From: Lachnospiraceae bacterium 10-1
GTDB taxonomy: Bacteria; Bacillota; Clostridia; Lachnospirales; Lachnospiraceae
NCBI GenBank assembly: GCA_000403495.2
Contig: KE159810.1
Location: forward strand, 186,001-250,000
Length of the DNA stretch: 64,000 nucleotides
Direction: 5' to 3'
Shown here: positions 9,448 through 18,657 of the stretch, piece by piece
Layout: each line of letters starts with the position of its first letter
Numbering within the stretch: the stretch's first letter is position 1
Translations under genes and position numbers: made by a program
Notes under the pieces: generated by a model
What the model was told of the DNA's origin: nothing
Seen by the model: the letters and a program-made list of their open reading frames with translations, nothing else
Databases searched by the model: none

Positions 9448-9558
9448 TTAAAATAAATCAGCTTCCTCTCTGATTCCCTGCTCCTCCATCCATTTTTCAA
9501 TATCATCTGTATCCGTTTCACCCGAAAATACTTTAATCAACTTAATTAAAACTGTTGT
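9448..9558 (-). pseudogene. Relic of an Rpn-family nuclease gene
   Basis: A 36-codon minus-strand stretch ending in a stop reads LIKLIKVFSGETDTDDIEKW and then MEEQGIREE. It matches the region before the C-terminal part of the full-length Rpn-family protein encoded at 28150-29067 (LIKMIKVLSGETDTEDVEKW, MEEQGIREE). No start or remaining domain is present. It is a degraded fragment. Confidence 0.8.
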
Positions 9559-9654
9559 TAGATTTTTAGCTTTAAATTATTGTAATAAGTCAAAATATGG
9601 TTTGTCAATAAAATATATATTAAAATATGATAATCAGATTCTAATTTGCAACCG

Positions 9655-9684
9655 TTGACATTACATGTAAATCAGGATTAAAAT
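9655..9684 (+). promoter_or_regulatory. Candidate promoter of the macrodomain gene
   Basis: TTGACA (9655-9660), 18 bases, TAAAAT (9679-9684). It would give a leader of about 190 bases before the macrodomain ATG. The rest of the 9560-9878 gap shows no gene. Confidence 0.4.
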
Positions 9685-9878
9685 AAGGCATGTAAAACGA
9701 AAAGTTGGTACAGTATATGCAGATTTTCAGTCGCTTTACTTTAAATTCATATCTTTGCCTGTATTGATACTTTTAGCGGCAAATACAAGGTAACCAGTGA
9801 TTTTCTTGCAGGAAGCACCAATGTAAACCAAATCAGCTTAAGGGCGCCGGTAAAAAATAAAACTGGAAGGAACTTATA

Positions 9879-10706
9879 ATGAATTCTACACATAGCGTAA
9901 ATACTTTTTTAGAAATGCTAATAGAAGATTCTGCTGAATACAGACAACTAGAAATCAATGGTCTTGACTTGGCAGAAAAGAAAAAAATGATTCGTTCCCT
10001 TATGAATATCCGTATGCCAAATCCAGTTTCCAACGAGCTGCTGAATTTACAGGACGCTTATCTTAAGAATGAGCTTTCTGAAAAAGGCATTGTAACTTTA
10101 GCGGATATTCCAACCATAAAGGAGCAGTTTAACAGCACATTTCCTTATTCGGACAAAATTTCCATCTGGCAGGGAGATATTACGAGGCTTAAAACAGGTG
10201 CAATTGTAAATGCTGCTAATTCCCAGATGCTGGGCTGTTTTGTTCCATGTCATAAGTGCATTGACAATGCCATTCACAGCAGTGCAGGCATGCAGCTTCG
10301 GGAAGAATGCAGCCGCATCATGAATCAACGTCGTATCTTGTATGGTAAAAATTATGAGGAACCAACAGGCACTGCCACCTTGACCTCCGGCTATAATCTG
10401 CCCTGCAATTACGTAATACATACTGTTGGACCAATTGTCCATGACAAATTAAATGAGCAGTTGTGTCAGAATCTGATAAATTGCTACGAAACTGTTCTGA
10501 AATGCTGTGTGAAAAATAAAATAAGATCGGTTGCTTTTTGTTGTATTTCAACGGGGGAATTCCATTTTCCAAATGAAGAAGCAGCCCGGATTGCCTGCAG
10601 AACAACCGCAGAATTTTTATCAAAGCAGGGTGAATTTATAGACCGCATCATATTTAATGTGTTTAAAGACAGCGATAAAGCTGTTTATGAATCGCTTTTA
10701 TGTTAG
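9879..10706 (+). CDS. Zinc-type macrodomain protein-ADP-ribose hydrolase
   Basis: Likely removes ADP-ribose from modified proteins. The macrodomain starts with QGDITRLKTGAIVNAANS (98-115), which contains the ADP-ribose-binding IVNAAN motif. It continues with GCFVPCHKCIDNAIH (119-133), whose Cys/His spacing is typical of the Zn-dependent bacterial subclass often linked to sirtuin and lipoylation operons. A helical N-terminal extension of about 85 residues is also typical. AAGGAA precedes the ATG. No sirtuin or lipoate genes flank it; it stands alone with a bidirectional terminator behind it, so its target is not indicated by context. Confidence 0.87.
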   Translation: MNSTHSVNTFLEMLIEDSAEYRQLEINGLDLAEKKKMIRSLMNIRMPNPVSNELLNLQDAYLKNELSEKGIVTLADIPTIKEQFNSTFPYSDKISIWQGDITRLKTGAIVNAANSQMLGCFVPCHKCIDNAIHSSAGMQLREECSRIMNQRRILYGKNYEEPTGTATLTSGYNLPCNYVIHTVGPIVHDKLNEQLCQNLINCYETVLKCCVKNKIRSVAFCCISTGEFHFPNEEAARIACRTTAEFLSKQGEFIDRIIFNVFKDSDKAVYESLLC

Positions 10707-10740
10707 TCCGCCATGCCTTACCATTTACTCTAATGTTAAC

Positions 10741-10775
10741 AACGGATGGCACACAACGCGCGCCATCCGTTTTAA
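10741..10775. terminator. Bidirectional rho-independent terminator
   Basis: Arms AACGGATGGC (10741-10750) and GCCATCCGTT (10762-10771), with T-runs on both strands. It lies between the convergent macrodomain and glnA genes. Confidence 0.8.
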
Positions 10776-10807
10776 AAATAAATACTGTTTAGTAACCGGA
10801 CTTGTCA

Positions 10808-12238
10808 TTACAGGTCATAGTACATTTTAAATTCAGCAGGGGAAGGTATCTGCTCCATTTTCTTTAACTCTGTCCGCTTACGTGCTACCCACACATCAAT
10901 CAGTCTCTCCGGGAAAACTCCGCCCTTTGTTAAATAATCATGATCTGCTTCCAGCGCATCCAATGCCTCGCCCAATGATTTAGGCAGTCCTTTGATCTTT
11001 TTCTGTTCTTCTTCTGAAAGGGTATAAAGATTAAAGTCATAAGGCCCCCATCCATTTGCTTCCGGATCAATCTGATTTTCAATTCCGTCTAATCCTGCCA
11101 TTAAAATTGCCGCATATGCATAATATGGATTAGCAGTCGCATCAGGATTACGCAATTCAAACCGTTTGGTCTCCGGAGACTTTGCATAAGCAGGAATCCT
11201 GATTACCGCACTGCGGTTAGATGTTGCATAACCAATAGTAACGGGTGCTTCAAACCCCGGCACCAGGCGCTTAAATGAGTTAGTGGAAGGATTGGTAAAT
11301 GCACATAAAGAAGCAATATGTTTAAGCAGTCCGCCCATAAAATAATGAGCGGTGCGGCTCAGTCCTGAATACCCATTCTCATCATAAAACAAAGGTTGTC
11401 CATCCTTAAAAAGCAGCATATGCACATGCATGCCACTGCCTGCCTCCTGATAGATAGGCTTAGGCAGGAAAGTTGCAGTTTTTCCTTCTTTTGCAGCCAT
11501 GTTTTTAATAATATATTTAATGATCATGGTGTTATCCGCCATATCAGGCATATCTGCAAGCTCAACTTCTATTTCCATCTGGCCGGGGCCGCCTACTTCG
11601 TGGTGATGATATTTCACTTTAATTCCCCAGTCTTCCATCATCATACACATTCTGCTTCGCAGATCATATCCTACATCCTGAGGTGCTGCCACATGATAAC
11701 CACCCTTATAAGGAACCTCATAACCGTTATTTCCCGGCGTATCCAGGCTGCAGTTCCAATCTGCCTGTCTGGTATCTATCCGATAACCGCACTGCTGAGG
11801 CGAAACTTCGAAACGTGCAGAATCAAATAAATAAAATTCAAACTCCGGTCCGATCACCATCTGGTCTGCAATGCCGCACTCCTTCATATATTCTATGGCA
11901 CGCAGACTCACATTTTTGGGGTACTGGTCAAAAGGCTTATTTTCTCCCTTTCCAATGGTACAGACATTTCCACACATAGTAAGTGTAGGAACTTCCGCAA
12001 AAGGATCTACATAAGCAGTATCCGGATCCGGCAAAAATACCATATCACTTTTTTCAATGGGCGCATACCCATAATTCGAACCGTCAAAGCCGATTCCATA
12101 AGTAAATGTACTCTCCCCAAAACGTTCTACCGGAATCGTAATGTGACGCCACCTTCCATCAATATCCGTCATCTTAAAATCGATCATACGGATATTGTTT
12201 TCCTTGCACAATTTTTTAATTTCCTCTAGTTTACCCAT
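10808..12238 (-). CDS. glnA: Type I glutamine synthetase
   Basis: ATP-dependent synthesis of glutamine from glutamate and ammonia in the cytoplasm. The beta-grasp N-domain begins IDFKMTDIDGRWRH. Catalytic-domain motifs include EVEFELYLF-like GPEFEFYLF, GSGMHVHMLL, and NPSTNSFKRLVPGFEAP with the ATP-binding region. At 476 aa it is longer than the roughly 440-aa GSI-alpha enzymes common in Firmicutes. It keeps an NLYTL segment at the position of the adenylylated Tyr loop of GSI-beta (NLYDL in E. coli), so it resembles the beta subtype. Monocistronic, between terminators. Confidence 0.94.
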   Translation of the reverse strand: MGKLEEIKKLCKENNIRMIDFKMTDIDGRWRHITIPVERFGESTFTYGIGFDGSNYGYAPIEKSDMVFLPDPDTAYVDPFAEVPTLTMCGNVCTIGKGENKPFDQYPKNVSLRAIEYMKECGIADQMVIGPEFEFYLFDSARFEVSPQQCGYRIDTRQADWNCSLDTPGNNGYEVPYKGGYHVAAPQDVGYDLRSRMCMMMEDWGIKVKYHHHEVGGPGQMEIEVELADMPDMADNTMIIKYIIKNMAAKEGKTATFLPKPIYQEAGSGMHVHMLLFKDGQPLFYDENGYSGLSRTAHYFMGGLLKHIASLCAFTNPSTNSFKRLVPGFEAPVTIGYATSNRSAVIRIPAYAKSPETKRFELRNPDATANPYYAYAAILMAGLDGIENQIDPEANGWGPYDFNLYTLSEEEQKKIKGLPKSLGEALDALEADHDYLTKGGVFPERLIDVWVARKRTELKKMEQIPSPAEFKMYYDL

Positions 12239-12342
12239 AATTCCTTCCCTTTCCGCAGCATCGGACTCTTTGCCATTCCTTAAAAAGCAAAGTTATGCCG
12301 CTTTCATTTTCCACTTTTTGCCACATTACTGCGGCTAGTATG

Positions 12343-12372
12343 ATTATAGCATATCACCACATCATGCCGCAA
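12343..12372 (-). promoter_or_regulatory. Candidate glnA promoter
   Basis: Minus-strand TTGCGG (12367-12372), 18 bases, perfect -10 TATAAT (12343-12348), about 105 bases before the glnA ATG. The -35 falls inside the 46-bp repeat at 12360-12405. Confidence 0.5.
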
Positions 12373-12405
12373 TCAGGGAATCTGTCCTTTACAGGCAAAC
12401 TTTTG
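12360..12405. repeat. 46-bp dispersed repeat, copy 1
   Basis: Matches 28097-28142 over 46 bp with about five substitutions and no gaps; both contain ATCAGGGAATCT and end GGCAAACTTTTG. Here it lies upstream of glnA. Confidence 0.75.
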
Positions 12406-12505
12406 TCAGGTTTTTGCTGTTCCGGCAGCAGATAAAAAAATAATTGAAAAAAATTTTTTATGGTGTTATTATTATCAAAAATATTATTGTTTTATGGAGC
12501 AGGTC

Positions 12506-13750
12506 ATGAGAAGATTTTTTTGTTTATTACTCTCGGCCCTTTTTTTGGCTGTATTATTATCTGGATGTCAGAAGGAAAACGCAAATCCTATAGAAGAAGA
12601 AACACCAAATATTAGTTCTGAAACGGTCAACTTGACCGTCTGGGGCGCCGAAGAAGATGAGGAATTGCTGCGCCAAATCTTTGACAGTTTTCAAAAAGAA
12701 TACCTTGGGCAGGCAGATTTTCTTATTACTTATGTGCCTCAAACTGAAAGCAGCTGCACCAATATGCTGATGGGAGATCTGGAGCAGGGCGCTGATGTTT
12801 TTGCTTTTGCTGATGACCAGTTAAACACTTTGGTAGCTTCCGGAGCATTGGATCCTGTGGAAAATCCCCAAATCATAAAAGAGACTAACCTGGAAGAAGC
12901 TGTCCATGCTGCATCCGTAAATGACACCTTATATGCATTCCCGCTTACCGCAGATAATGGATATTTCCTTTATTATAATAAACAGTATTTTTCCGAAGAA
13001 GATATTTTGTCTTTAGAACAAATGTTAGACATTGCCGCCTCACAAGAGAAAAAAATTTACATGGACTGGTCCTCCGGATGGTATGTGTATTCCCTATTTG
13101 GCAACACCGGACTCACAGTAGGATTAAATGATGACGGTATTACCAATTACTGTACCTGGAACAGCGTAGATGGGGCAATCAAGGGAACTGACGTGGCACA
13201 ATCCATGATGAATATCGCAGCCCATCCCGGATTTCTAAGCACAGATGACGCCGGATTTATGACAGGAGTCAAAGATGGCACCATTATCGCTGGTGTTAGC
13301 GGTGTATGGAATGCAGTTGCTATAGAAGAAGCCTGGGGCAGTAATTTTGGAGCATCCAAACTGCCCTCTTATACCTGTGCCGGACAGCAGATTCAAATGT
13401 CTTCTTTTTCCGGTTATAAATTAATCGGAGTAAATGCTTACTCCAAGCAAAAAACATGGGCAGTCAAACTGGCCGAATGGATCACCAATGAAGAAAACCA
13501 AAAACTTCGTTTTCTGATGCGTGGTCAAGGTCCTTCCAATATCAATGCGGCATCCTCTCAGGAAGTGAAGAATTCTCCCGCTATTGCCGCCTTGTTGGAA
13601 CAATCGGAATTTTCTTGTTTACAACGCATTGGCGGGAATTTTTGGGATCCGGTCACTACATTTACTGCAAACCTTTTGTCCGGAAACCCTTCCGGAGAAA
13701 GTCTTCAAAGTCAACTAGATACGATGGTGGAGGGGATCACCGCTCCATAA
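12506..13750 (+). CDS. Extracellular solute-binding lipoprotein (ABC sugar type)
   Basis: Lipoprotein receptor of the family 1 sugar-binding group. An N-terminal signal ends in the lipobox LLSGC (Cys 21). The mature part starts with VNLTVWGAEEDEELLRQIFDSF, with ADVFAFADDQL near 85 and the hinge-region motif WITNEENQKLRF near 325, as in MalE-like proteins. A start at 12494 is possible, but GGAG lies 6 bases before the ATG at 12506, giving a normal signal peptide. No permease or ATPase genes follow. Instead a chemotaxis receptor lies 47 bp downstream, suggesting a sensory role in recognising a carbohydrate. Confidence 0.85.
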   Translation: MRRFFCLLLSALFLAVLLSGCQKENANPIEEETPNISSETVNLTVWGAEEDEELLRQIFDSFQKEYLGQADFLITYVPQTESSCTNMLMGDLEQGADVFAFADDQLNTLVASGALDPVENPQIIKETNLEEAVHAASVNDTLYAFPLTADNGYFLYYNKQYFSEEDILSLEQMLDIAASQEKKIYMDWSSGWYVYSLFGNTGLTVGLNDDGITNYCTWNSVDGAIKGTDVAQSMMNIAAHPGFLSTDDAGFMTGVKDGTIIAGVSGVWNAVAIEEAWGSNFGASKLPSYTCAGQQIQMSSFSGYKLIGVNAYSKQKTWAVKLAEWITNEENQKLRFLMRGQGPSNINAASSQEVKNSPAIAALLEQSEFSCLQRIGGNFWDPVTTFTANLLSGNPSGESLQSQLDTMVEGITAP

Positions 13751-13797
13751 CATCTAAATAAATATTCTGATTTGGCATAAAGGAGTATCTACATAAA

Positions 13798-15381
13798 ATG
13801 AAGAATATCAGTTTAAAACATCGTTTGATTATCCCCATTGCCCTTTTGGGAATGGTAGCACTTTTATCAAATATCCTTTCTATTGTAAATATCCAAAATG
13901 TAAATGCCAGCGCATCTAATATTGCTGACAATTATATGGATGGCAGCAACCGGCTGGCAGAAATCTGCGAGCTTTCCATGAACATACATCAGATGGCGCT
14001 AAGTCATATTGTTGCCACAGACTATAATACTATGATTGTTCTGGTACAACAAATCAAAAAGGACGAGGCTTCATTAGATACGATGCTTTCAGAATATAAA
14101 GATTATCTTCTGCCTGCAGACCAGACGCAATACGAAACATTGCTTTCAAATTATGCTTCATTTAAACATGCACTGGTTCAATTAGTGTGTGCCAGCGCCA
14201 GCCACAAAACACAGGATGCATATATTCTTGCTAACGAAGATGTTGCGTTATACGCCAATGCCATGAAATCAGATATTGATGTATTAAGTGCATCTATCAG
14301 CAAACAGACTCAGGAAGCAAGGAACCACCTTTCTACAGTATATCTTATCTCTCTGGCGGCAGGCATCAGTACAGTTATTATCTGCACTTTTCTGGTATTT
14401 GCCGATTTAAAGCTTATTAAAAAATATATATTGATTCCAATTAAGAGCATTTTAAAAACAATTCAGGAAAGTTCCGGACATATCAACCATATGACCGACG
14501 AAGTATTAAAAAGAACACAAGCTTCAAAAAGAAGCGCCGCCGGGCTATCCACTCTGGTAGAGCAGCTTTCATCTTCAATTCAAAAAGTAGCGGGCAATGT
14601 ATCCGCCATTAATTCCAATGCAGGCAATGTCAGACTTGATGTACATAACATGACACAAGAATGCAGTGCTCTCACAGTTTATACTGCCCAAATGGATACT
14701 CGGGCAGACAAAATGCAGCAATCTGCACGAAATAGTGCAGAAACTACCCGCGTCAAAACAGAAGAAATTCTAAGCGCTCTTAATGACTCTATTGAAAAAA
14801 GTAACAGCGTCAATCAAATTACAGCCTTGACTGGAGAAATTCTTGCCATTGCACAGCAAACCCGGCTGATTGCCTTTAATGCTTCTGTAGAGGCCGCCAA
14901 TGCAGGATCTGCCGGCAAAGGGTTTGCAGTCGTTGCAAGCGAAGTACGTGAACTTTCCCATTCCAGCCAGGAAGCTGCCAACCGCATTCAGGAGATTAAT
15001 AATGAAGTCACCGCCGCTGTACATAATCTTTCTGAAAATGCACAACAGTTAATCGATTATATGAGTCAATCTGTTCTTACAGAATTTCAGGCGTTTGTAC
15101 AATCCGGCAGCCAATATAAAGAAGACGCAGCTTATATCCGCCGGACTATGGATGAATTTTACCAGCGGACAGAACACCTGAAAAATTCCATGTCTGAAAT
15201 TACAGATGCTATCGGCCTTATTACAAAAGCCATTGATGAAAGCGCCTGTGGAATCTCTAACGCTGCCGGAAATACAAAAAGTTTAGCTGACGATATGGAA
15301 GATATAACCCAGCGTATGGGAGTAAATCAGGAAGTTGTCAAAGGACTGGAAAAGGAAACAATGGTATTTGACAATTTATAA
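13798..15381 (+). CDS. Methyl-accepting chemotaxis protein
   Basis: Membrane chemoreceptor. TM1 is at about 10-30, then a helical extracytoplasmic sensor (about 35-175) of four-helix-bundle type and TM2 at about 180-200. The cytoplasmic coiled coil has the kinase-control tip IAQQTRLIAFNASVEAA followed by GKGFAVVASEVRELS (about 362-390). No obvious HAMP motif is seen after TM2. It lies directly after the solute-binding lipoprotein on the same strand, so the binding protein may present ligand to this receptor. The tip is slightly divergent from the usual QTNLLALNA. No chemotaxis genes are nearby. Confidence 0.9.
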   Translation: MKNISLKHRLIIPIALLGMVALLSNILSIVNIQNVNASASNIADNYMDGSNRLAEICELSMNIHQMALSHIVATDYNTMIVLVQQIKKDEASLDTMLSEYKDYLLPADQTQYETLLSNYASFKHALVQLVCASASHKTQDAYILANEDVALYANAMKSDIDVLSASISKQTQEARNHLSTVYLISLAAGISTVIICTFLVFADLKLIKKYILIPIKSILKTIQESSGHINHMTDEVLKRTQASKRSAAGLSTLVEQLSSSIQKVAGNVSAINSNAGNVRLDVHNMTQECSALTVYTAQMDTRADKMQQSARNSAETTRVKTEEILSALNDSIEKSNSVNQITALTGEILAIAQQTRLIAFNASVEAANAGSAGKGFAVVASEVRELSHSSQEAANRIQEINNEVTAAVHNLSENAQQLIDYMSQSVLTEFQAFVQSGSQYKEDAAYIRRTMDEFYQRTEHLKNSMSEITDAIGLITKAIDESACGISNAAGNTKSLADDMEDITQRMGVNQEVVKGLEKETMVFDNL

Positions 15382-15404
15382 CCGTCCCAAACACACATAT
15401 GAAA

Positions 15405-15446
15405 AATGCTAAGCCATAGGTTATCCTTGGCTTAGCATTATATTTT
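15405..15446. terminator. Terminator between convergent MCP and GtrA-like genes
   Basis: Arms AATGCTAAGCCA (15405-15416) and its exact complement (15428-15439), followed by ATATTTTT. It is similar in sequence to the hairpin at 28060-28093. Confidence 0.75.
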
Positions 15447-15458
15447 TAAGCTTAACTA

Positions 15459-16061
15459 CTATTCTGCCTTTCCTTCAGGAAAGATAATTTTAAATACAAA
15501 GAAGAAAATAATCATGGATACTCCGCCTGTAATAAATGTTACAAGCAAATTATAAACTGCCGGAGGAACATAAGCAGATGCAATCGGCATCCATAAATTA
15601 TTAAATCCATTGCATATAAGTGAAATTACAATCCATGCAATAAAGTACCACATTGCCTGATAAACCGGATTGCCTTTGCTCTTAAATGTAACATTTCTCT
15701 GCAGTGGAAAGTTGATGCACTGTGCCAGAAAGGATCCTGTTTCATAGCTGATGAAATAGCCAAGTCCGCCTCCGATCATCACCGCTCCGCCGGCATCATA
15801 CAGAACATTATATCCGAGAAGACTCCATGTAAAGTCTACTCCCAGAATATGCATTTCTTTTTCAGGCCACATAAATTCCCTGCCGGCCAGTTCTATACCA
15901 AGGATGCCAGGCATAAATGTAAAGACCAAATATTGGAATACCGTTACCATCATGCTGAAAACGAAAAAATAGAAAATCTGATAGATCCATTTTGCCGCTT
16001 TGGGATGCTTTATCTCGAAGTCATTCCATATATGTATCCATTTTTCTTTTGTTTCACTCAT
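15459..16061 (-). CDS. GtrA-like multi-pass membrane protein
   Basis: About four transmembrane segments (roughly 25-50, 90-115, 135-155 and 165-190) with the segment FLAQCINFPLQRNVTFKSKG near 112-131, which resembles the conserved F(V/I)..R.(W/F).F region of GtrA family proteins involved in moving lipid-linked sugars. Length (200 aa) is longer than the usual 130 because of the loop after TM1. Its start overlaps the GH3 stop by 4 bp, so it is the last gene of the GH3 cluster. Function is inferred only from the family. Confidence 0.65.
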   Translation of the reverse strand: MSETKEKWIHIWNDFEIKHPKAAKWIYQIFYFFVFSMMVTVFQYLVFTFMPGILGIELAGREFMWPEKEMHILGVDFTWSLLGYNVLYDAGGAVMIGGGLGYFISYETGSFLAQCINFPLQRNVTFKSKGNPVYQAMWYFIAWIVISLICNGFNNLWMPIASAYVPPAVYNLLVTFITGGVSMIIFFFVFKIIFPEGKAE

Positions 16062-18496
16062 TTTTCCACTCCTTTCCCACTTGATAATCTTTTCTCATAA
16101 GCTTTATTCGCTTTGATGTTTGCAAAAAAACCGCCTATCACCTTGCCCATTCCACGCAGGAACTTTCCATTCACCACTTCTACCAATCCACGTACCATGT
16201 CCATGCTCACCATACCGCCTGTCATTTTCGCAATGGCGCGGAACGGAATATTATACTGGAACAAAAGATTCAAATCCGGTTTTCCTTTTTCTACGCTCTT
16301 TTTCATTTTTTTTGTGAGGATTTTATAGATAAATCTAGCCATAAGGCTTTTGGCATAATACATCTGGCAAACTGCATCATTTATTCCAAGTTCCCCGGAC
16401 CATTTACCATCCGGTATCGGATGTCCAAGCAAAACTTCAAATTCCTGATCGGATATCTGCTGTATTATTCCTGTATAATAGTAAGGAAGCAAAGATGGAT
16501 TATAGGGATATTCCGAAGTTGTTCCCTTCACTTCCAATTCTTCTACAAGGCGGATATCAGCAACGCAGGCCCCTACCATAATCTGGTATTTTCCTGCTTC
16601 TACTTCCCACTTACCAGTCTTTACATTCCAATAGCGGAAAGTTTTATCATCAAACGGAATATGCACTTCCTTGCTTTCTCCTGCTTTCAAAAACACCTTT
16701 GAAAAGCCTTTCAGCTCTTTTTTCGGTCTGAATACGATGGCATTTGGCAGTCCTATGTACATCTGAACCACTTCTGCGCCATCCCTGTCCCCGGTATTTG
16801 TAATCACAACCCTGATTCCCTGCTCATCAACGCATAAATCAGAATAAGTAAATTCCGTATATGATAAGCCAAAGCCAAAGGGATACTGCACGCGGACACT
16901 GCCGGTATCATAATATCTGTATCCTACAAAGATACTTTCCCGATACTCTGCGTTTCTCTCTGTACTTGGAAAATATCTGAAAGCCGGTGTATCCTCATAC
17001 CGGATCGGATAACCTTCTGCCAATCGCCCTGAGGGGTTCACTTTGCCGCTTAAAATATCAAGCATTGCCGCTGCTCCCGCCTGGCCGGAAAGATAACCAT
17101 GCAAAATAGCTTTGCACAATGTATTCCAAGGCATCTCTATGGATGCACCGCCGCTTAAAAGACCTACAATGTTGTTATTAACCTGAGAAATTCCCTTTAG
17201 AAGCTCGATCTGATTTTGAGGTATTCTCATATGAGTGCGATCCAGTCCCTCAGTCTCACTCATTTCATTCAGTCCAAAGCAATACAGAACCACATCCGCC
17301 TTTGCCGCAATATCAAGGGCTTCTTTTCTTAAAGCATCATCTGATTCTCCTGTCCGCCTGTATCCTCTGGCTAAGCCAATCACATCAAAATTGTAATTTT
17401 TGACTGCTTCTTTAATGGTTTCTATAAATGTAGGCTTTACCATAGAAGAGCCTGCGCCCTGGTACCTGGGTTCCACTGCAAAATCACCAATAACAGCAAT
17501 TTTACATCCGTCTTTTAAGGGCAGTATATTTTCCGTATTCTTCAGCAGTACCGCACTTTCTGCTGCTGCTCTCCTTGCCAGCTCATGATGTTTTTCTTCC
17601 TGAAACTTTTCTTTTCGGGATCTGCTCTTATCATTTAATGTCAGCACTGCATCCAGCAAATCGTCCACACAAGTATCAAGCTCCTCCACTAAAAGGCTTC
17701 CGTCTTTGACTGCCGCAATAATCTGCCTTGCAGAGTCCAGTCCCGGTGTCGGCATTTCCAGATCAGACCGTGCCTGAACTCCCTTTACATGATCATTGGA
17801 ACCGCCCCAGTCTGTGATCACGATGCCCTCAAATCCCCATTCTTTCCGCAGAATATCCTGCAGCAGATGCTGATTTTCATTGGCATAAGTACCATTGACC
17901 TGATTATAGCTGGTCATAATTGCTCCTGCTCCGCCTTCTTTTACTGCAATTTCAAATCCGGTCAGATAAATTTCCCGAAGCGCCCTCTCATCCAGCACTG
18001 AGTTCATAGCCATTCTGCGAAGTTCCTGACTGTTTACTGCAAAGTGTTTGGGACAGGCATACACCCCCTTACTCTGTATCCCCCGAATGTAGGAGGCCGC
18101 CATCTTGCCTGCCAGATAGGGATCTTCCGAAAAATATTCAAAATTTCTACCACAGAAAGGGCTTCGCTTTATATTTAATCCAGGACCTAAAAGTACTTGA
18201 ACATCCATTGCGGCAGCCTCTTTTCCTAAAGCTTCTCCTATTTCATTCCCCAATTTTTCATCCCAGCTGTTAGCAATTGTTGCTGCTGTGGGAAAGCAGG
18301 TAGCCGGAAGGGACTCATTTAATCCCAAATGGTCTCCTGCTCCCGCCTGCTTTCGTACACCATGAGGTCCATCGGCGCAAAAGATTGAAGGAATACTCAA
18401 ACGAGGAATATCTCTGGTTTCCCACTCGCTTTTTCCGCTTAAAAAGGCTGCCTTTTCCTCTATTGTCATTTTATCGATAATTTCCTGATGTTTCAT
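16058..18496 (-). CDS. Glycoside hydrolase family 3, cytosolic, canonical domain order
   Basis: Retaining beta-glycosidase (beta-glucosidase or related). The N-terminal TIM barrel carries ADGPHGVR (41-48), KHFAVNSQE (150-158) and the nucleophile in GIVITDWGG (about D229). The alpha/beta sandwich starts near AESAVLLKN (about 320) and the fibronectin-III-like domain with VVITNTGDRDGAEVVQMY follows near 570. There is no signal peptide, so it acts on imported oligosaccharides. AAGGAG at 18504-18509, 7 bases before ATG 18496, decides the start over the upstream ATG at 18532. The last roughly 120 residues form a basic helical extension. Substrate cannot be assigned. Confidence 0.92.
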   Translation of the reverse strand: MKHQEIIDKMTIEEKAAFLSGKSEWETRDIPRLSIPSIFCADGPHGVRKQAGAGDHLGLNESLPATCFPTAATIANSWDEKLGNEIGEALGKEAAAMDVQVLLGPGLNIKRSPFCGRNFEYFSEDPYLAGKMAASYIRGIQSKGVYACPKHFAVNSQELRRMAMNSVLDERALREIYLTGFEIAVKEGGAGAIMTSYNQVNGTYANENQHLLQDILRKEWGFEGIVITDWGGSNDHVKGVQARSDLEMPTPGLDSARQIIAAVKDGSLLVEELDTCVDDLLDAVLTLNDKSRSRKEKFQEEKHHELARRAAAESAVLLKNTENILPLKDGCKIAVIGDFAVEPRYQGAGSSMVKPTFIETIKEAVKNYNFDVIGLARGYRRTGESDDALRKEALDIAAKADVVLYCFGLNEMSETEGLDRTHMRIPQNQIELLKGISQVNNNIVGLLSGGASIEMPWNTLCKAILHGYLSGQAGAAAMLDILSGKVNPSGRLAEGYPIRYEDTPAFRYFPSTERNAEYRESIFVGYRYYDTGSVRVQYPFGFGLSYTEFTYSDLCVDEQGIRVVITNTGDRDGAEVVQMYIGLPNAIVFRPKKELKGFSKVFLKAGESKEVHIPFDDKTFRYWNVKTGKWEVEAGKYQIMVGACVADIRLVEELEVKGTTSEYPYNPSLLPYYYTGIIQQISDQEFEVLLGHPIPDGKWSGELGINDAVCQMYYAKSLMARFIYKILTKKMKKSVEKGKPDLNLLFQYNIPFRAIAKMTGGMVSMDMVRGLVEVVNGKFLRGMGKVIGGFFANIKANKAYEKRLSSGKGVEK

Positions 18497-18657
18497 CTCA
18501 TTTCTCCTTAAAACGAAAGGGCTTCCTATCAATAGGAAGCCCCCTTATTATTCCCGCACTACTCTTAACATCTACATAAACCGAATAATTCAGCTTCATT
18601 TCAGATTTTTATTCTAAATTTACATCTTTTCTTTCCTGTCATCAGGTTGGAAATCTA

